Assembly: GCF_000731985.1 (NCBI RefSeq)
Contig: NZ_JNCS01000007.1
Location: forward strand, 91,217-155,216
DNA length: 64,000 bases
Origin: Natrinema altunense
Lineage (GTDB): Archaea; Halobacteriota; Halobacteria; Halobacteriales; Natrialbaceae
Direction of reading: 5' to 3'
This document shows, piece after piece, positions 41,015-50,499 of this stretch; positions within the stretch are counted from its first letter, which is position 1; each line of letters starts with the position of its first letter. The position numbers and the translations under genes were made by a program. The notes beneath the pieces were generated by a model that saw nothing but the letters and a program-made list of their open reading frames with translations, was not told where the DNA came from and made no database searches.

Positions 41015-41174
41015 CGGTGGGGTCTTCGAGCGGACCGGTAAAACGGCCACGGATGCGGCCAGATACCCCGTCGGCGGGACCGGATCGAGGGCGCGGTCGT
41101 CACCGAACGCCGAGCCGAGTCGAGACCGGCTAAAGCACCGGTCTTTTTCTTCCCCTCCTGCCTACAGGGCGAAC

Positions 41175-41345
41175 ATGAACTCAGTCCGGAAGGCGCTTCG
41201 CGCCGGCGACCTCGAGAAGGATACCTACGATCGGCTCGTCTGTGGCGAGTGCAAGAAGCCGCTGAAGACCGAAAACGACCCGGACGAGATCAAGACGGTT
41301 CGCATCTGTCCGGACTGCGGCGCGGAGTGGAAGGAGATCCGCTAG
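41175..41345 (+). CDS. Small zinc finger protein (HVO_0758 family)
   Basis: A 56-residue protein. Two Cys pairs, CGEC (about 23-26) and CPDC (about 44-47), form a zinc ribbon after a basic N-terminal helix (VRKALRAGDLEKDTYDR). It matches the small zinc finger family HVO_0758 of haloarchaea. Its role is unknown; small zinc ribbons here often act in RNA or protein contacts. The TTTTTC tract at about 41150-41155 is the probable promoter element, giving a short leader. Confidence 0.85.
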   Translation: MNSVRKALRAGDLEKDTYDRLVCGECKKPLKTENDPDEIKTVRICPDCGAEWKEIR

Positions 41346-41361
41346 GCGGGAGCGCGGCCGG

Positions 41362-42552
41362 CTAGCGCTCGCCCGCCATCGCGGAAAAGAGTCGCTCCTC
41401 GAACTCCGCGCGGCTGATCCCGTCGGAGGGGCCGATCCCGTTCATGTGGTCGACCGAGAGCTGACCGCCGCCCATCCGCGCGTGGCCGCCGGCGCTGGCC
41501 ATCGGGATATCGCTGATGGCGTGGCGCAGTGTCTCGCCCATGTGAACCCGGTCGTCGCGCGACCGGCCGGAGAGGTGGATCGTCCCGTCGTGTTCGCCGT
41601 AGACGACGACGGCCGTGACGCCCTCGAGATGCATGAGCTCGTCCGCGGCCTGGGGAATCGCGTCGACATTACCGATCTCGCCCACGTCACAGACCGCGAA
41701 GGGACCCTCGATTCGCTTTTCGGTGATCGCCGTCGCCTTGACCTGCAAGACGTCGTCGCTGACCTGCGGGTTGGCGATCCGGTCGAGCAGGTCCTCGTCG
41801 ATCCCCGAGAACAGCGCGGCGCAGGCATCGAACTCGGCCCGGGAGCAGCCGTTGGTCAAGTGGTTCGTGTCGGACTGGATGCCGTAGAGTAGCCCCGTCG
41901 CGAGCTCCGGCGAGACCTGAACGTCGCCCGAGCCGTCCTCGTCGGCCATCGACGCGTCGATATCCGTCAAGTACTCGACGATGATCGTCGACGCCGCGCC
42001 GTAGTCGGTCCGGACGTCGGTGAACTGCGTCCCGGCTCCGTTGCCGGGGTGGTGGTCGACGACCGCGATCGGTTCGACGGTCTGGGCACCGGTAAAGCCC
42101 CGCGGCGTGTTGTGATCGACCAGGACGACCGGGTCGGTGGCGAGTTGGGAACTCGCCTCGATGGACTCGAGGTCCAGATCGAGGACGGTCCGGAACGCGC
42201 GGTTCTCCTGATGGCGGATCTCGCCGGAGTACTGCAGCGTCGCGTCGGTCTCGACCGAGTCAGCGATCCGCGCGACGCCCATCGCACACGACATCGCGTC
42301 CGGATCGGGATTCGGATGCATCAACACCGTCACCTCGTCGTGTGCGGCGAGCATGCGTCGAAGACGTGCACCCGGCGGACGACGGAACCAGCGAACCACC
42401 CACCACCCACCGAGGACGAGGCCGACGACGGCGAGAACGAGAAGCGAGAGAACGAGCGGCTCGAGGGACCGGATCGAGTCGGCAAGCGACTCGGTTACAA
42501 GCGGGGTCGCCCCGACGACGGGACCGTCGATCGGGACGCTCCGATAGCTCAT
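41362..42552 (-). CDS. Membrane-anchored DHH family phosphoesterase
   Basis: A 396-residue protein: a hydrophobic anchor at about 32-55, then DHH/DHHA1 domains. Motifs are VLMHPNPDPDAMSCAMG (about 76-92), LVDHNTPRG (about 144-152), the name-giving VVDHHPGNGAG (about 163-173) and, in the DHHA1 part, SAGGHARMGGGQL (about 350-362). The family includes nanoRNases/pAp phosphatases and cyclic-dinucleotide phosphodiesterases; the anchor resembles GdpP-type proteins, but PAS and GGDEF parts are missing. The substrate is therefore open. A TTTC-rich box 30-35 nt upstream (about 42580-42588) would be the promoter. Confidence 0.9.
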   Translation of the reverse strand: MSYRSVPIDGPVVGATPLVTESLADSIRSLEPLVLSLLVLAVVGLVLGGWWVVRWFRRPPGARLRRMLAAHDEVTVLMHPNPDPDAMSCAMGVARIADSVETDATLQYSGEIRHQENRAFRTVLDLDLESIEASSQLATDPVVLVDHNTPRGFTGAQTVEPIAVVDHHPGNGAGTQFTDVRTDYGAASTIIVEYLTDIDASMADEDGSGDVQVSPELATGLLYGIQSDTNHLTNGCSRAEFDACAALFSGIDEDLLDRIANPQVSDDVLQVKATAITEKRIEGPFAVCDVGEIGNVDAIPQAADELMHLEGVTAVVVYGEHDGTIHLSGRSRDDRVHMGETLRHAISDIPMASAGGHARMGGGQLSVDHMNGIGPSDGISRAEFEERLFSAMAGER

Positions 42553-42701
42553 ATCGAGTGATCAAATCGAACCACCAAGAAATTTCCCCCGATTCCCCGG
42601 GTCACGGCGGGAATACTCAGCTAACTAATCCGTCGGTATCGGGCCACTGAAACGGCTTACACGCCGATCGAAGGCTTTGGATCGGGCGGACGCCGAACGT
42701 A

Positions 42702-43592
42702 TCAACCGTTCCGATAGGTCTCGATCGCGTCACGGTACCCCTCGCGGTACGTGGGGAAGGCGAACTCGTAGCCAAGCGCTCGGAGCTTCTCGTTCGAACA
42801 GCGCTTGCTCGTCAGGATCCGGCGACGGCCCGCCTCGGAGAGATCGTCGTCCGCCAGTCGGTCGGCTTTCGTCCGCTTCGGCGGCCGCTCGACGTTACAC
42901 TCGTCGGCCAGCCAATCCGCGAACGCCCACTTCGAGACCGGCTCGTCGTCGACCACCTGAACGACCTCGCCGCGAGCGAGACTCCCCTCGAGCAGGGAGC
43001 GAACTGCGCCGGCGGCGTCGTCCCGGTGGACCATGTTCAGATAGCCCTCGGTGACGGGGCCGTCGAGGTAGCGCTCGAGTCGGTAGCGGTCGGGGCCGTA
43101 CAGCCCGGCGTAGCGCGCCACGGTGCCGTCGAAGCCGTATTTCGCCGGCAGTTCGAGGGCGATCCGCTCGGCCTCGGCGAGCACCTCCGTCTTCTCGGTG
43201 GTGGGCTCGAGCGGCGTCTCCTCGTCCACCCAGTCGCCGTCGTGGTCGCCGTGGACGCCGGTCGAGGAGGTGTACACGAGTCTGTCGGGTGTGGTCTCGC
43301 GTTCCCCGAACGTCTCGATCGCCGTTCGTAACCCGTCGACGTACACGTCCCGGGCGGCCTCGGCACCTCGTCCCCCGCTGCTCGCGGCGAAGACGATCGC
43401 GTCGCCGTCGGGAACCGCTGCGAGCGCGTCCCGATCGGTGATGTCCGCCCGCACCCCCTCGAAGCCGGCGGCGTCGATCCGCTCGACGCCCTCCTCGGAT
43501 CGGCGGACGCCGATCGGCTCGTGGCCTCGCGAGGCGAGTTGTCGGCCGAGCTCGATGCCGACGTACCCACAGCCGAGAATTGTAACCTTCAT
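42702..43592 (-). CDS. NAD-dependent epimerase/dehydratase family protein (extended SDR)
   Basis: A 296-residue Rossmann-fold protein. The dinucleotide site is ILGCGYVGIELGRQL (5-19); the active-site region has YTSSTGVHGDHDG (about 105-117), with Ser but with the usual YxxxK replaced by a shifted pattern, so the dehydrogenase activity is uncertain. RYAGLYGPDR (about 161-170) and NMVHRDDAAGAV (about 186-197) are typical of the atypical SDR5/YeeZ-like branch. The sugar or metabolite acted on is unknown. TATA-like AATTATGTAG (about 43614-43623, minus strand) stands 27 nt before the start. Confidence 0.85.
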   Translation of the reverse strand: MKVTILGCGYVGIELGRQLASRGHEPIGVRRSEEGVERIDAAGFEGVRADITDRDALAAVPDGDAIVFAASSGGRGAEAARDVYVDGLRTAIETFGERETTPDRLVYTSSTGVHGDHDGDWVDEETPLEPTTEKTEVLAEAERIALELPAKYGFDGTVARYAGLYGPDRYRLERYLDGPVTEGYLNMVHRDDAAGAVRSLLEGSLARGEVVQVVDDEPVSKWAFADWLADECNVERPPKRTKADRLADDDLSEAGRRRILTSKRCSNEKLRALGYEFAFPTYREGYRDAIETYRNG

Positions 43593-43755
43593 AGCTCGAC
43601 TCGTGGCCGGCTCTACATAATTTCACCGCTCGAGGCGACGTTCCGTGTCTTGCACCGTGAATCGTCGCCCGAATCGCCGGCTGGCCGGTGAACGTATCCG
43701 TGGACGGCGACGCAGCCGACGGAGAGTGATTCAGCGGGCCGGCCCTTCTCCGGAG

Positions 43756-44181
43756 TCAGGGCGCGCCGTCCGCGATCACGTACTGGATGTGGACGAACTC
43801 CCCGAACGACATTGGCGCTCGCCCTTCGATCTTCTGATGGATTTCCTTTGCGTCCAGGTCGATCTCGAGGTGACTCTCGACCGCGTCGACATCGAGGACC
43901 GCCGTCGACATGCCCAGTAGCAGGTGCTCGAGCGCCATCGTCACGATCGTCTCCGGGTCCGGTGTCCCCTCCTCGAGCGACTGGATTCGGGCGGCCTGCT
44001 CGAGGGTCAACGCGGGCGACTCGCCCGCGGCCACCGCCTCGAGCGTCTCTCGCTCGAGGTCGGTTTCGTCGGCGACGGCCTCGGTGCCGCGATCGTCGAC
44101 GATCGTTGCGAAATCGGCCTCGTACTCGGCCCGGAGGTCGGCGGGCGAGTCGGGAACGGTCATCCGCTGGTCGTAGAACAT
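43756..44181 (-). CDS. DUF5791 family protein
   Basis: A 141-residue acidic protein of a haloarchaeal family of unknown function. Order of features: MFYDQ start, LRAEYEADFATIVDDRG, the helical ETLEAVAAGESPALTLEQAARIQSLEEG (in parts, about 50-78), PETIVTMALEHLLLGMSTAVLDVD, LEIDLDAKEIHQKIEGRAPMSFGEFVHIQY (in parts) near the end. ATG 44181 is preferred because related proteins begin with a similar MxY; ATG 44163 is also in frame. Confidence 0.82.
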   Translation of the reverse strand: MFYDQRMTVPDSPADLRAEYEADFATIVDDRGTEAVADETDLERETLEAVAAGESPALTLEQAARIQSLEEGTPDPETIVTMALEHLLLGMSTAVLDVDAVESHLEIDLDAKEIHQKIEGRAPMSFGEFVHIQYVIADGAP

Positions 44182-44320
44182 ATGCGAAGGGACGGGAATG
44201 GCGTAGAAAGGGATTGTGACATTCCCGTTGGTCACGTGCCGCCGTCCCCGGGCGACCGATGCTCCGTATCGACGACGGGTGGCGGCCGGTCGGTGGGCCG
44301 ATTCGACCCTACGACCGGCG

Positions 44321-45796
44321 TTACTCGTCGCCGCCCGTGACGGCCGTCGTTTCGCCGGTCGTCGATGCGGTCTCACGGGGCTCCGCTCGCGTCTCGGACG
44401 TTATCTGCCAGCCGGTCACGCCCATACAGAGGAGCACGAGTGGCGACAGGAAGCCGAAGAAGTAGTACGGCGCGTACGACAGCGTCGGGACGCCCAGCGT
44501 TCCGGCCATGAACAGGCCGCCGCTCGACCACGGGATGAGGACCGCGGTCGTCGTGCCCGATGCTTCGACGGCACGCGAGAGGTTCTCCATCTTCAGTCCC
44601 TGTTCGCGGTAGAGGTTTCGAAGGGACATCCCTGGGACGACGATGCTGATGTACTGTTCGGCCGCGAGGACGTTCATCGAGATCGCGGAGAGGACGGTGA
44701 CGCCGGTGAGGCTCGCCTCGCCACGGCTCAGTCGGCCGAGGTGGTGTGCGAGAACCGCGAGCACGCCAGCGCGCTCGAGTAACCCCCCGAGCGAGAGCGC
44801 GGCGATCGCGATCGTAACGATCCACGCGCCGCCGAGTAGGCCGTCGCTCTGGAGCAACCCGCTTACCAGTTCCATCCCGGTCTCGGGAGCCGTTCCGGAC
44901 TGTGCGACGGTCCACGCCGCGGCGAACCCGGTCCCCTGGATGCCGACGGAGGTGAGGACGCCGGCGAACACGCCGACGCCGAGCGCCGGCAGCGCCGGCA
45001 GGCCGTAGATAGCCAGTCCGAACGTCAACACCAAGGGCACGAAAACGAGCGGTGTCACGACGTACGTGCCCTGAATGGCACCCTGGATCTCCGCGATCCG
45101 TCCGGCGGGAATCGTCCCGGAGGCACGGAGGCCGAGGATGGCGTAGAGCGCGACGGAGAGGCTAAACGCGATGAGCGTCCCGAACCGCATCGCGTTGATG
45201 TGATCGTAGAGGTCGGTGTTCGTCACGGCAGCGGCGAGGTTCGTCGTGTCCGAGAGCGGGGACTGCTTGTCACCGGTGTATGCGCCGGTCAGAATCGCGC
45301 CGGCTGTCATCGGCATCGGAATGCCGAGTCCGGCCCCGATACCGATGAACGCGACGCCGAGCGTCCCCGCGGTCGTCCACGAGGAGCCGACGGCGAACGT
45401 GACGAGCGCCGCGAGGATCGCGGTCATCGGCAGGAAGATTGCCGGTGTGAGCAGTTCGAGCCCGTAGTACATCAGCCCCGGAATCGTCCCCGCCTGAATC
45501 CACGTGGCGATAAGCGCATAGACGACGAACATGATGAGGATGACCTGCATCCCCATGAGGAGGCTATCGGTAATTCCGTCGTACTGGTCTGCCCACGACA
45601 GGCCGAGGTGGTACCGGGCGAACAGCCCGGTAAACGCGATCCCCCAGAGGAGCGGGAACTGCGGATCCAACTCGAGCAAGACGATCCCGACGCTGAGGAA
45701 TCCGAGCATCGCCACGACGGGGACGAGCGCCGCAAGCAACGACGGCCGTTCCTTGGGATCGATATCCTCGAACAGTTGCGGCTCGAGCGCTACCAT
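44321..45796 (-). CDS. nhaC: Na+/H+ antiporter NhaC family protein
   Basis: A 491-residue transporter with about eleven to twelve membrane segments starting at about 20. The NhaC pattern is visible in FAVGSSWTTAGTLGVAFIGIG (about 134-154), GAILTGAYTGDKQSPLSDTTNLAA (about 166-189) and the C-terminal LIPWSSGGLFMAGTLGVPTLSYAPY. These proteins exchange Na+ for H+ or, in some branches, carry organic substrates. It is in the same direction as the hut operon but about 1 kb further, so a link to histidine catabolism is only a possibility. A TATA-like ATAAATAG (about 46076-46083) lies about 280 nt upstream, implying a leader of roughly 250 nt if it is the promoter. Confidence 0.92.
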   Translation of the reverse strand: MVALEPQLFEDIDPKERPSLLAALVPVVAMLGFLSVGIVLLELDPQFPLLWGIAFTGLFARYHLGLSWADQYDGITDSLLMGMQVILIMFVVYALIATWIQAGTIPGLMYYGLELLTPAIFLPMTAILAALVTFAVGSSWTTAGTLGVAFIGIGAGLGIPMPMTAGAILTGAYTGDKQSPLSDTTNLAAAVTNTDLYDHINAMRFGTLIAFSLSVALYAILGLRASGTIPAGRIAEIQGAIQGTYVVTPLVFVPLVLTFGLAIYGLPALPALGVGVFAGVLTSVGIQGTGFAAAWTVAQSGTAPETGMELVSGLLQSDGLLGGAWIVTIAIAALSLGGLLERAGVLAVLAHHLGRLSRGEASLTGVTVLSAISMNVLAAEQYISIVVPGMSLRNLYREQGLKMENLSRAVEASGTTTAVLIPWSSGGLFMAGTLGVPTLSYAPYYFFGFLSPLVLLCMGVTGWQITSETRAEPRETASTTGETTAVTGGDE

Positions 45797-46401
45797 CGGG
45801 TCACCTCGTGCCCGATCCGGTCACGATCGAGTCGAACCGACGACGGGAACCGCTGTCGACGTGTGGCCGATCGATCGGTGTCGGCAGTGCCCCCCGCGTC
45901 CGGAACGGCGTCCACGCGGTCGGGCCGTCTCGTGGACGATCCCGTCTCGAGCCGGGGTATCCGTCGTCTCGGTGTCTCGGTGCGATGCTGGGCGCGCGTC
46001 GGGTGGGTGATGCTCGCTACCATGTAAACAACACTCGTGGTTCAGTCCAAGTAGTACTGGTTTCCATACGGTCAACTATTTATGTACCGGCTGTCAGTGT
46101 GGCGCGTTCGTCCCGACGAACCCAGTCCGGTTGTATATCGGTTTCCGTTCCGCGCTCGCCATCGCGCCGAGTGACAGTCCGTGTCCGCAGACTGTCGGCG
46201 GCATCGGCTCGAGTGGCGTTGCAGTCGGCACACGAAAGCGTCCGAACCGCGTCACCGTACTCGCGACCGCGCTCCAAAACGAGAGTGTCATAGAACAGTT
46301 CGCATACCTGCGATGGAGGTATCCCGATTCGATAAGTACAGGCGGTCTACTCGGCGACCACCTCACGAAACGCTTTCCGTTGCCCATCTCATAGCGTGGA
46401 T
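45797..46401. other. 605-nt intergenic region
   Basis: No convincing gene is seen. The right half-centre is more AT-rich, with a minus-strand TATA-like ATAAATAG (about 46076-46083) pointing toward nhaC. A possible 16-codon minus-strand ORF (ATG at 46067) follows it. Other open frames here are short, poorly biased and without family likeness. The region may hold the long nhaC leader and, on the plus strand, the promoter of the DUF7576-like gene. Confidence 0.4.
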
Positions 46402-46623
46402 ATGTCCACGACCGTCGCAACACCCGACGCGGACGAGACGTGTACGTACTGTGGCTCGCGGATTTTCGACCACGACCCGATTTGTGTACGCGACTGTGAC
46501 GACAACTGTGGATCGCCTATGTACTTCTGTAACTATGCTTGCCTGTCGGCGTACATCGACGAGAACAATCGCACAACGGGCGATACCTGTGAGTGGATCC
46601 CCGACGAAAGCGATTGTTGCTAA
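46402..46623 (+). CDS. DUF7576-like small zinc-binding protein
   Basis: A 73-residue Cys-rich protein: CTYCGSRIFDHDPICVRDC (about 13-31), then CGSPMYFCNYACLSAYIDENN and a C-terminal C-E-W-I-P-D-E-S-D-C-C. The first and middle Cys pairs resemble a treble-clef or MYND-like zinc finger. This fits the haloarchaeal DUF7576 family. Function unknown, perhaps protein interaction. ATG 46402 is used; a GTG two codons earlier is possible. Convergent with hutH (180 nt gap). Confidence 0.78.
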   Translation: MSTTVATPDADETCTYCGSRIFDHDPICVRDCDDNCGSPMYFCNYACLSAYIDENNRTTGDTCEWIPDESDCC

Positions 46624-46803
46624 TCGGGCGTCTCGATAGGTTTGCACACCTCGTATCGGCTCTTCCACTATCGTGAGGGGTGTACTCAATACTGTGTGAA
46701 GACTTCTATGACACCCTCTCCAAAACAGGAAAAACAAGCGTCGAAACGCATGGTTCGGCGGGACGGCGTTCGATGGACACGCCCGACGGGAGCGCCGCTG
46801 ATC

Positions 46804-48378
46804 TCACGCCACGCCGTCGTCGAGGTCCCGTTCGATGGTCGCGAGCAACTCGTCGGAACGGATCAGGTCCGCCATCGTCTCGATGTCGTGGTGGATGGGG
46901 CGATCCGTCTCGAGGTGCGGGACGTGGTCGCGGATGGTTCGGTGGGCGGCCCGCGTCCCGACGCCGGGAACGCGGTCGTCGACGAAGTCGAGCGCCTGGG
47001 CGGCACAGGCCAGTTCGATGCCGACCACGCGTATCGTCCGATCGACGGCGTCGCTGGCGACGTGAGCGCTCTGGGCGCTCATGCTCACGTGATCCTCCTG
47101 GTTGCCGCTCACCGGAACGCTGTCCGTCGACGGGCGGCCCTGCGTCTGGATCGTGCTGACGAGGTCCGCGGCCGTATACTGGGCGATCATGTAGCCCGAC
47201 TTGAGGCCGCTGTCGGCGGTCAGGAACGGCGGTAAGTGCGGCTCCTGGACGTTCGGATTGAGCAGCCGATCGATCCGCCGTTCCGCGATCGACGCCAGGT
47301 TCGCGAGGGCGCTCGTCACGTAATCCAGCCGCAACGCGAGCGGCTGGCCGTGGAAGTTACCGCCGGACAGCACCGCCGCCCGATCGGTGCCGCTCGCTCG
47401 GTCGTCGGCCTCGTCGGCGGGGAAGACGAGCGGGTTGTCCGTCGCACTGTTGAGTTCCGTCTCGATGGCCGACCGGAGGTGCCGAATCGCGTCGCGGACG
47501 GCCCCGTGAACTTGCGGGAGACACCGGATCGAGTAGGCGTCTTGGACCCGGTCGCAGTTCCGGTGGGATTCGACGATTTCGGAGTCGCGCGTCAGCCGGC
47601 GGATGTTCTCCGCGCTCGTGGCCTGCCCCTGATGCGGGCGGACGCGCTGGATGCTGGCGTGGGCGCTCGCCGTGGTGCTCATCGTCGCTTCCGTCGTCAT
47701 CGCCCCGGCGACGTCCGCCATCCGCATCGCCCGCTCGGCATCGCGGACGACGAGTGCGCCGATCGCGACGGTTAGCTGCGTCCCGTTGATCAGTGCCAAC
47801 CCCTCCTTCGGCCGGAGATCGAGCGGCTCGAGGCCGACACGGGCCAGCGCTTCGTCGCCGGCGAGGCGGTCGCCGTCGACAAGCGCCTCGCCCTCCCCGA
47901 TGACGACGAGTGCGAGGTGTGCGAGAGGCGCGAGGTCGCCGCTCGCACCCAGACTTCCCTTGGCCTTTACGACGGGGTGGACGCCGTTGTTGAGCATGCC
48001 GACGAGGAGATCGACGACGCGTTCGCGGACGCCGCTGTATCCCGCGACGAGCGCGTTGAGCCGCGTCACGAGCATCGCCCGGATCTCCGGCTGCTCGAGG
48101 TCCCGACCGGTGCCCGCGGCGTGGCTTCGGACGAGGTTGTGCTGGAGGGCTTCGATCTCGTCGCCTGGAATCCGTTCCTGCACGAGTTCGCCGAACCCGG
48201 TGTTGACGCCGTACACGGCCTGTCCGGAGTCGACGATGTCGACGATCCGCTCGCGGGACGCACGGACTCGTTGCCGTGCCGATTCGGGAACCGAGACGGT
48301 GGCTCCCTCGCGGGCGACGCGTTCGACGCCCGCCGGCGTGAGCGAGCTCCCGTCGACGACGACGGCGTGGTCACTCAC
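46804..48378 (-). CDS. hutH: Histidine ammonia-lyase
   Basis: A 524-residue enzyme that deaminates histidine to urocanate. The self-forming MIO cofactor triad Ala-Ser-Gly is at 145-147 in GSLGASGDLAPLAH; YGVNTGFG (56-63) holds the catalytic Tyr; NGTQLTVA (about 195-202), VQDAYSIRCLPQVHG (about 282-296), NSATDNPL and GNFHGQPLA complete the site. Starts with GTG 48378, overlapping the hutI stop by 8 nt. It is the last gene of hutUGIH. The product feeds hutU, first gene of the same operon. Confidence 0.97.
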   Translation of the reverse strand: MSDHAVVVDGSSLTPAGVERVAREGATVSVPESARQRVRASRERIVDIVDSGQAVYGVNTGFGELVQERIPGDEIEALQHNLVRSHAAGTGRDLEQPEIRAMLVTRLNALVAGYSGVRERVVDLLVGMLNNGVHPVVKAKGSLGASGDLAPLAHLALVVIGEGEALVDGDRLAGDEALARVGLEPLDLRPKEGLALINGTQLTVAIGALVVRDAERAMRMADVAGAMTTEATMSTTASAHASIQRVRPHQGQATSAENIRRLTRDSEIVESHRNCDRVQDAYSIRCLPQVHGAVRDAIRHLRSAIETELNSATDNPLVFPADEADDRASGTDRAAVLSGGNFHGQPLALRLDYVTSALANLASIAERRIDRLLNPNVQEPHLPPFLTADSGLKSGYMIAQYTAADLVSTIQTQGRPSTDSVPVSGNQEDHVSMSAQSAHVASDAVDRTIRVVGIELACAAQALDFVDDRVPGVGTRAAHRTIRDHVPHLETDRPIHHDIETMADLIRSDELLATIERDLDDGVA

Positions 48379-49588
48379 GGTGGACCACCTCGCCGCCTTT
48401 TACGACGGTTCGAACGGTCGACACGCCGAAATTGTACGGGAGATGCTGGTAGTCGTCGACGTTCGCGACGACCAGATCGCCCGGTGCGCCCTCGCACAGC
48501 GTCCCGGTCCCGTCCGTACGATCGATGGCGGCGGCGGCGGTCCTGGTCGCGCTGCGGATCGCCGCGGCCGGTCGCATTCGCATGCCGTTACAAGCGAGAT
48601 CGATAGCGAACTCCATGCTCTGTGAGTAGCAGTTCGGGTTGAAATCCGTTGCAATCGCCACCGGTACGTCGGCCGCCTCGAAGGCCGCCGCGTCCGCGTA
48701 CTCGGCTCCAAGCGAGAACGCCGTTCCGGGGAGCAAGACGGGTGTGACGCCTGCCTCGCCGAGCGCGGCGATATCGTCGTCGGTCGCCTGCAACAGGTGA
48801 TCGGCACTCGTCGCCCCCAGGGAGGCAGCCAGCTGGGAGCCGCCGAGTCGCTCGAACTCCTCGGCGTGGACCTTCGCTGCCAGACCCGCTTCTTGTCCGG
48901 CCTCGAGGACGCGGCGGGACTGCGCGACCGAGAAGACGCCCGCTTCACAGAACACGTCACAGAACTCGGCGAGGTCGGCCGCCGCGACCGCCGGGAGCTG
49001 CTCCTCGACGACGCGATCGACGTAGTCGTCGGCTGTCAGTCCCTCGGGGACGGCGTGGGCCCCCATAAACGTCGGGACCACGTCGATCGGGTGTCGCTCG
49101 TCCGCCGTGGCGATCGCCTCGAGCAACTTCAGTTCGGTCTCGACGTCGAGCCCGTATCCGGATTTCACTTCGGCCGTCGTCGTCCCGTGGGCGAGCATGA
49201 CGTCGAGCTGTGCCACGAGGTTCTCGACGAGTTGGTCACGGGACGCCTCGCGCGTCGACCGAACGGTCCGCAGAATGCCACCGCCGTCCTCGAGTATCTC
49301 CTGATACGACGCTCCCTCGAGCTTCGCGGTGAACTCGTCGGCACGGGTCCCGCCGAAGACGGCGTGCGTGTGCGGATCGACGAACCCCGGGAGTATCGTC
49401 TGGCCGGTCGCATCGATACTATTCGCTGCGTTCTCCGGCGGATACGCACGGGTGATTTCGTCGGTCGGTCCCGTTGCGACGACGACGCCGTCGTCGATCG
49501 CGACGGCCCCGTCCGGGATCACCTCGAGCGCGTCGTGCTCGGTCGGCGTCGCGAGCTGGGCGGCGTTGGAAACGACGAGATCGGTCAT
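48371..49588 (-). CDS. hutI: Imidazolonepropionase
   Basis: A 405-residue amidohydrolase opening the imidazolone ring to N-formimino-glutamate. Motifs are [15 protein letters not shown] (about 68-82) with the two metal-binding His, the VKSGYGLD segment (about 140-147), the MGAHAVPE and KVHAEEF stretches with further ligands, and TDFNPN (about 314-319) with the catalytic Asp. Start ATG 49588 overlaps the hutG stop (ATGA). Third gene of the hut operon. Confidence 0.96.
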   Translation of the reverse strand: MTDLVVSNAAQLATPTEHDALEVIPDGAVAIDDGVVVATGPTDEITRAYPPENAANSIDATGQTILPGFVDPHTHAVFGGTRADEFTAKLEGASYQEILEDGGGILRTVRSTREASRDQLVENLVAQLDVMLAHGTTTAEVKSGYGLDVETELKLLEAIATADERHPIDVVPTFMGAHAVPEGLTADDYVDRVVEEQLPAVAAADLAEFCDVFCEAGVFSVAQSRRVLEAGQEAGLAAKVHAEEFERLGGSQLAASLGATSADHLLQATDDDIAALGEAGVTPVLLPGTAFSLGAEYADAAAFEAADVPVAIATDFNPNCYSQSMEFAIDLACNGMRMRPAAAIRSATRTAAAAIDRTDGTGTLCEGAPGDLVVANVDDYQHLPYNFGVSTVRTVVKGGEVVHRE

Positions 49589-50499
49589 GCTGCCCACCCC
49601 GCGAGGGCGTGTGCGACGGTCCGCGCCGCGGCATCGACGGTGCGGCCGCTCTCGTCGAGCGGTGGCGCGCATTCGACGACCTCGAAGCCGGCGAGTCGGT
49701 CGTCGGCCGCGAGGCGACCGACGATATCGAACACCTCTCGTGGCAGCAATCCGCCGGGCGTCGGGGCGCTCACACCGCAGTAGGGTGCGTCGAGAACGTC
49801 GATGTCGACGCTACAGTAGAGCCGGTCGACCCCCTCGAGCGCAGCCAGCGCTCGCTCGACCGCTCCGGCAGGATCGGCCGCCGTCTCCGTCGCGGTGACG
49901 ACGGCCCCGCCGCGCTCGCGGACGAACTCGTGGTAGGCCGTGCTCGTCTCGAAATGGCGCGCGCCGAGACACGCGTAGCCGTCCAGCCCGGCCTCGTGTA
50001 ACTGGCGATAGGGCGTCCCGCTGGTCGGGCCGTCCCGCGTCTCGCGGACATCGAGGTGGGCGTCGATGTTGACGACGCCGACGCTGGCGTCCGCGAGCAG
50101 CGGGGCGACGTTCGGATAGGTGAGCGAGTTGTCACCGCCGAGGAACACCGGCAGTGCCTCGCGCTCGTGTATCGCTGCCGTGCGCTCCCGGATCGCCCGC
50201 TGGACGTCGGCGACGGAGCCGTCGGGAATCGGCACGTCACCGAGGTCGGCGACGTCCCGGACGGGACCGCTCCCGAAGTGATGGGTCTTCACCCCCGACA
50301 GCGACTCTCTGAGTGCACGAGGCCCCGCTGCTGCCCCAGCTCGGGAGATGACCGCCCCGTCGTACGGCTCGCCGACGAGGACGGCATCGAACGCGTCGGC
50401 CTCCTCGAGCGTCGTCGCGGTAACGACGTCGCCGAACTGCTCGTCGGCGGGGTCCGACGACGGTCCCGACCACGTCGGTGGGTCGATAAACGAACTCAT
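49585..50499 (-). CDS. hutG: Formimidoylglutamase (arginase/ureohydrolase family)
   Basis: A 304-residue ureohydrolase that converts formimino-glutamate to glutamate and formamide. Metal-ligand motifs are NIDAHLDV (Asp146, His148, Asp150) and SVDIDVLD (Asp232, Asp234). The first motif, normally GGDHS in the superfamily, is GGDNS here: Asn124 replaces the His ligand, so one of the two metal sites may be altered. The [12 protein letters not shown] segment reads [13 protein letters not shown]. Gene order (between hutU and hutI, both with ATGA overlaps) supports the function more strongly than arginase or agmatinase. Confidence 0.92.
   Translation of the reverse strand: MSSFIDPPTWSGPSSDPADEQFGDVVTATTLEEADAFDAVLVGEPYDGAVISRAGAAAGPRALRESLSGVKTHHFGSGPVRDVADLGDVPIPDGSVADVQRAIRERTAAIHEREALPVFLGGDNSLTYPNVAPLLADASVGVVNIDAHLDVRETRDGPTSGTPYRQLHEAGLDGYACLGARHFETSTAYHEFVRERGGAVVTATETAADPAGAVERALAALEGVDRLYCSVDIDVLDAPYCGVSAPTPGGLLPREVFDIVGRLAADDRLAGFEVVECAPPLDESGRTVDAAARTVAHALAGWAA

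Noticed and set aside
46080..46277. Minus-strand ORF of 65 codons with a CxxC (LSCADC)
   Set aside because: One CxxC pair, basic composition and no recognisable family; no promoter in the right place. A small protein cannot be excluded.
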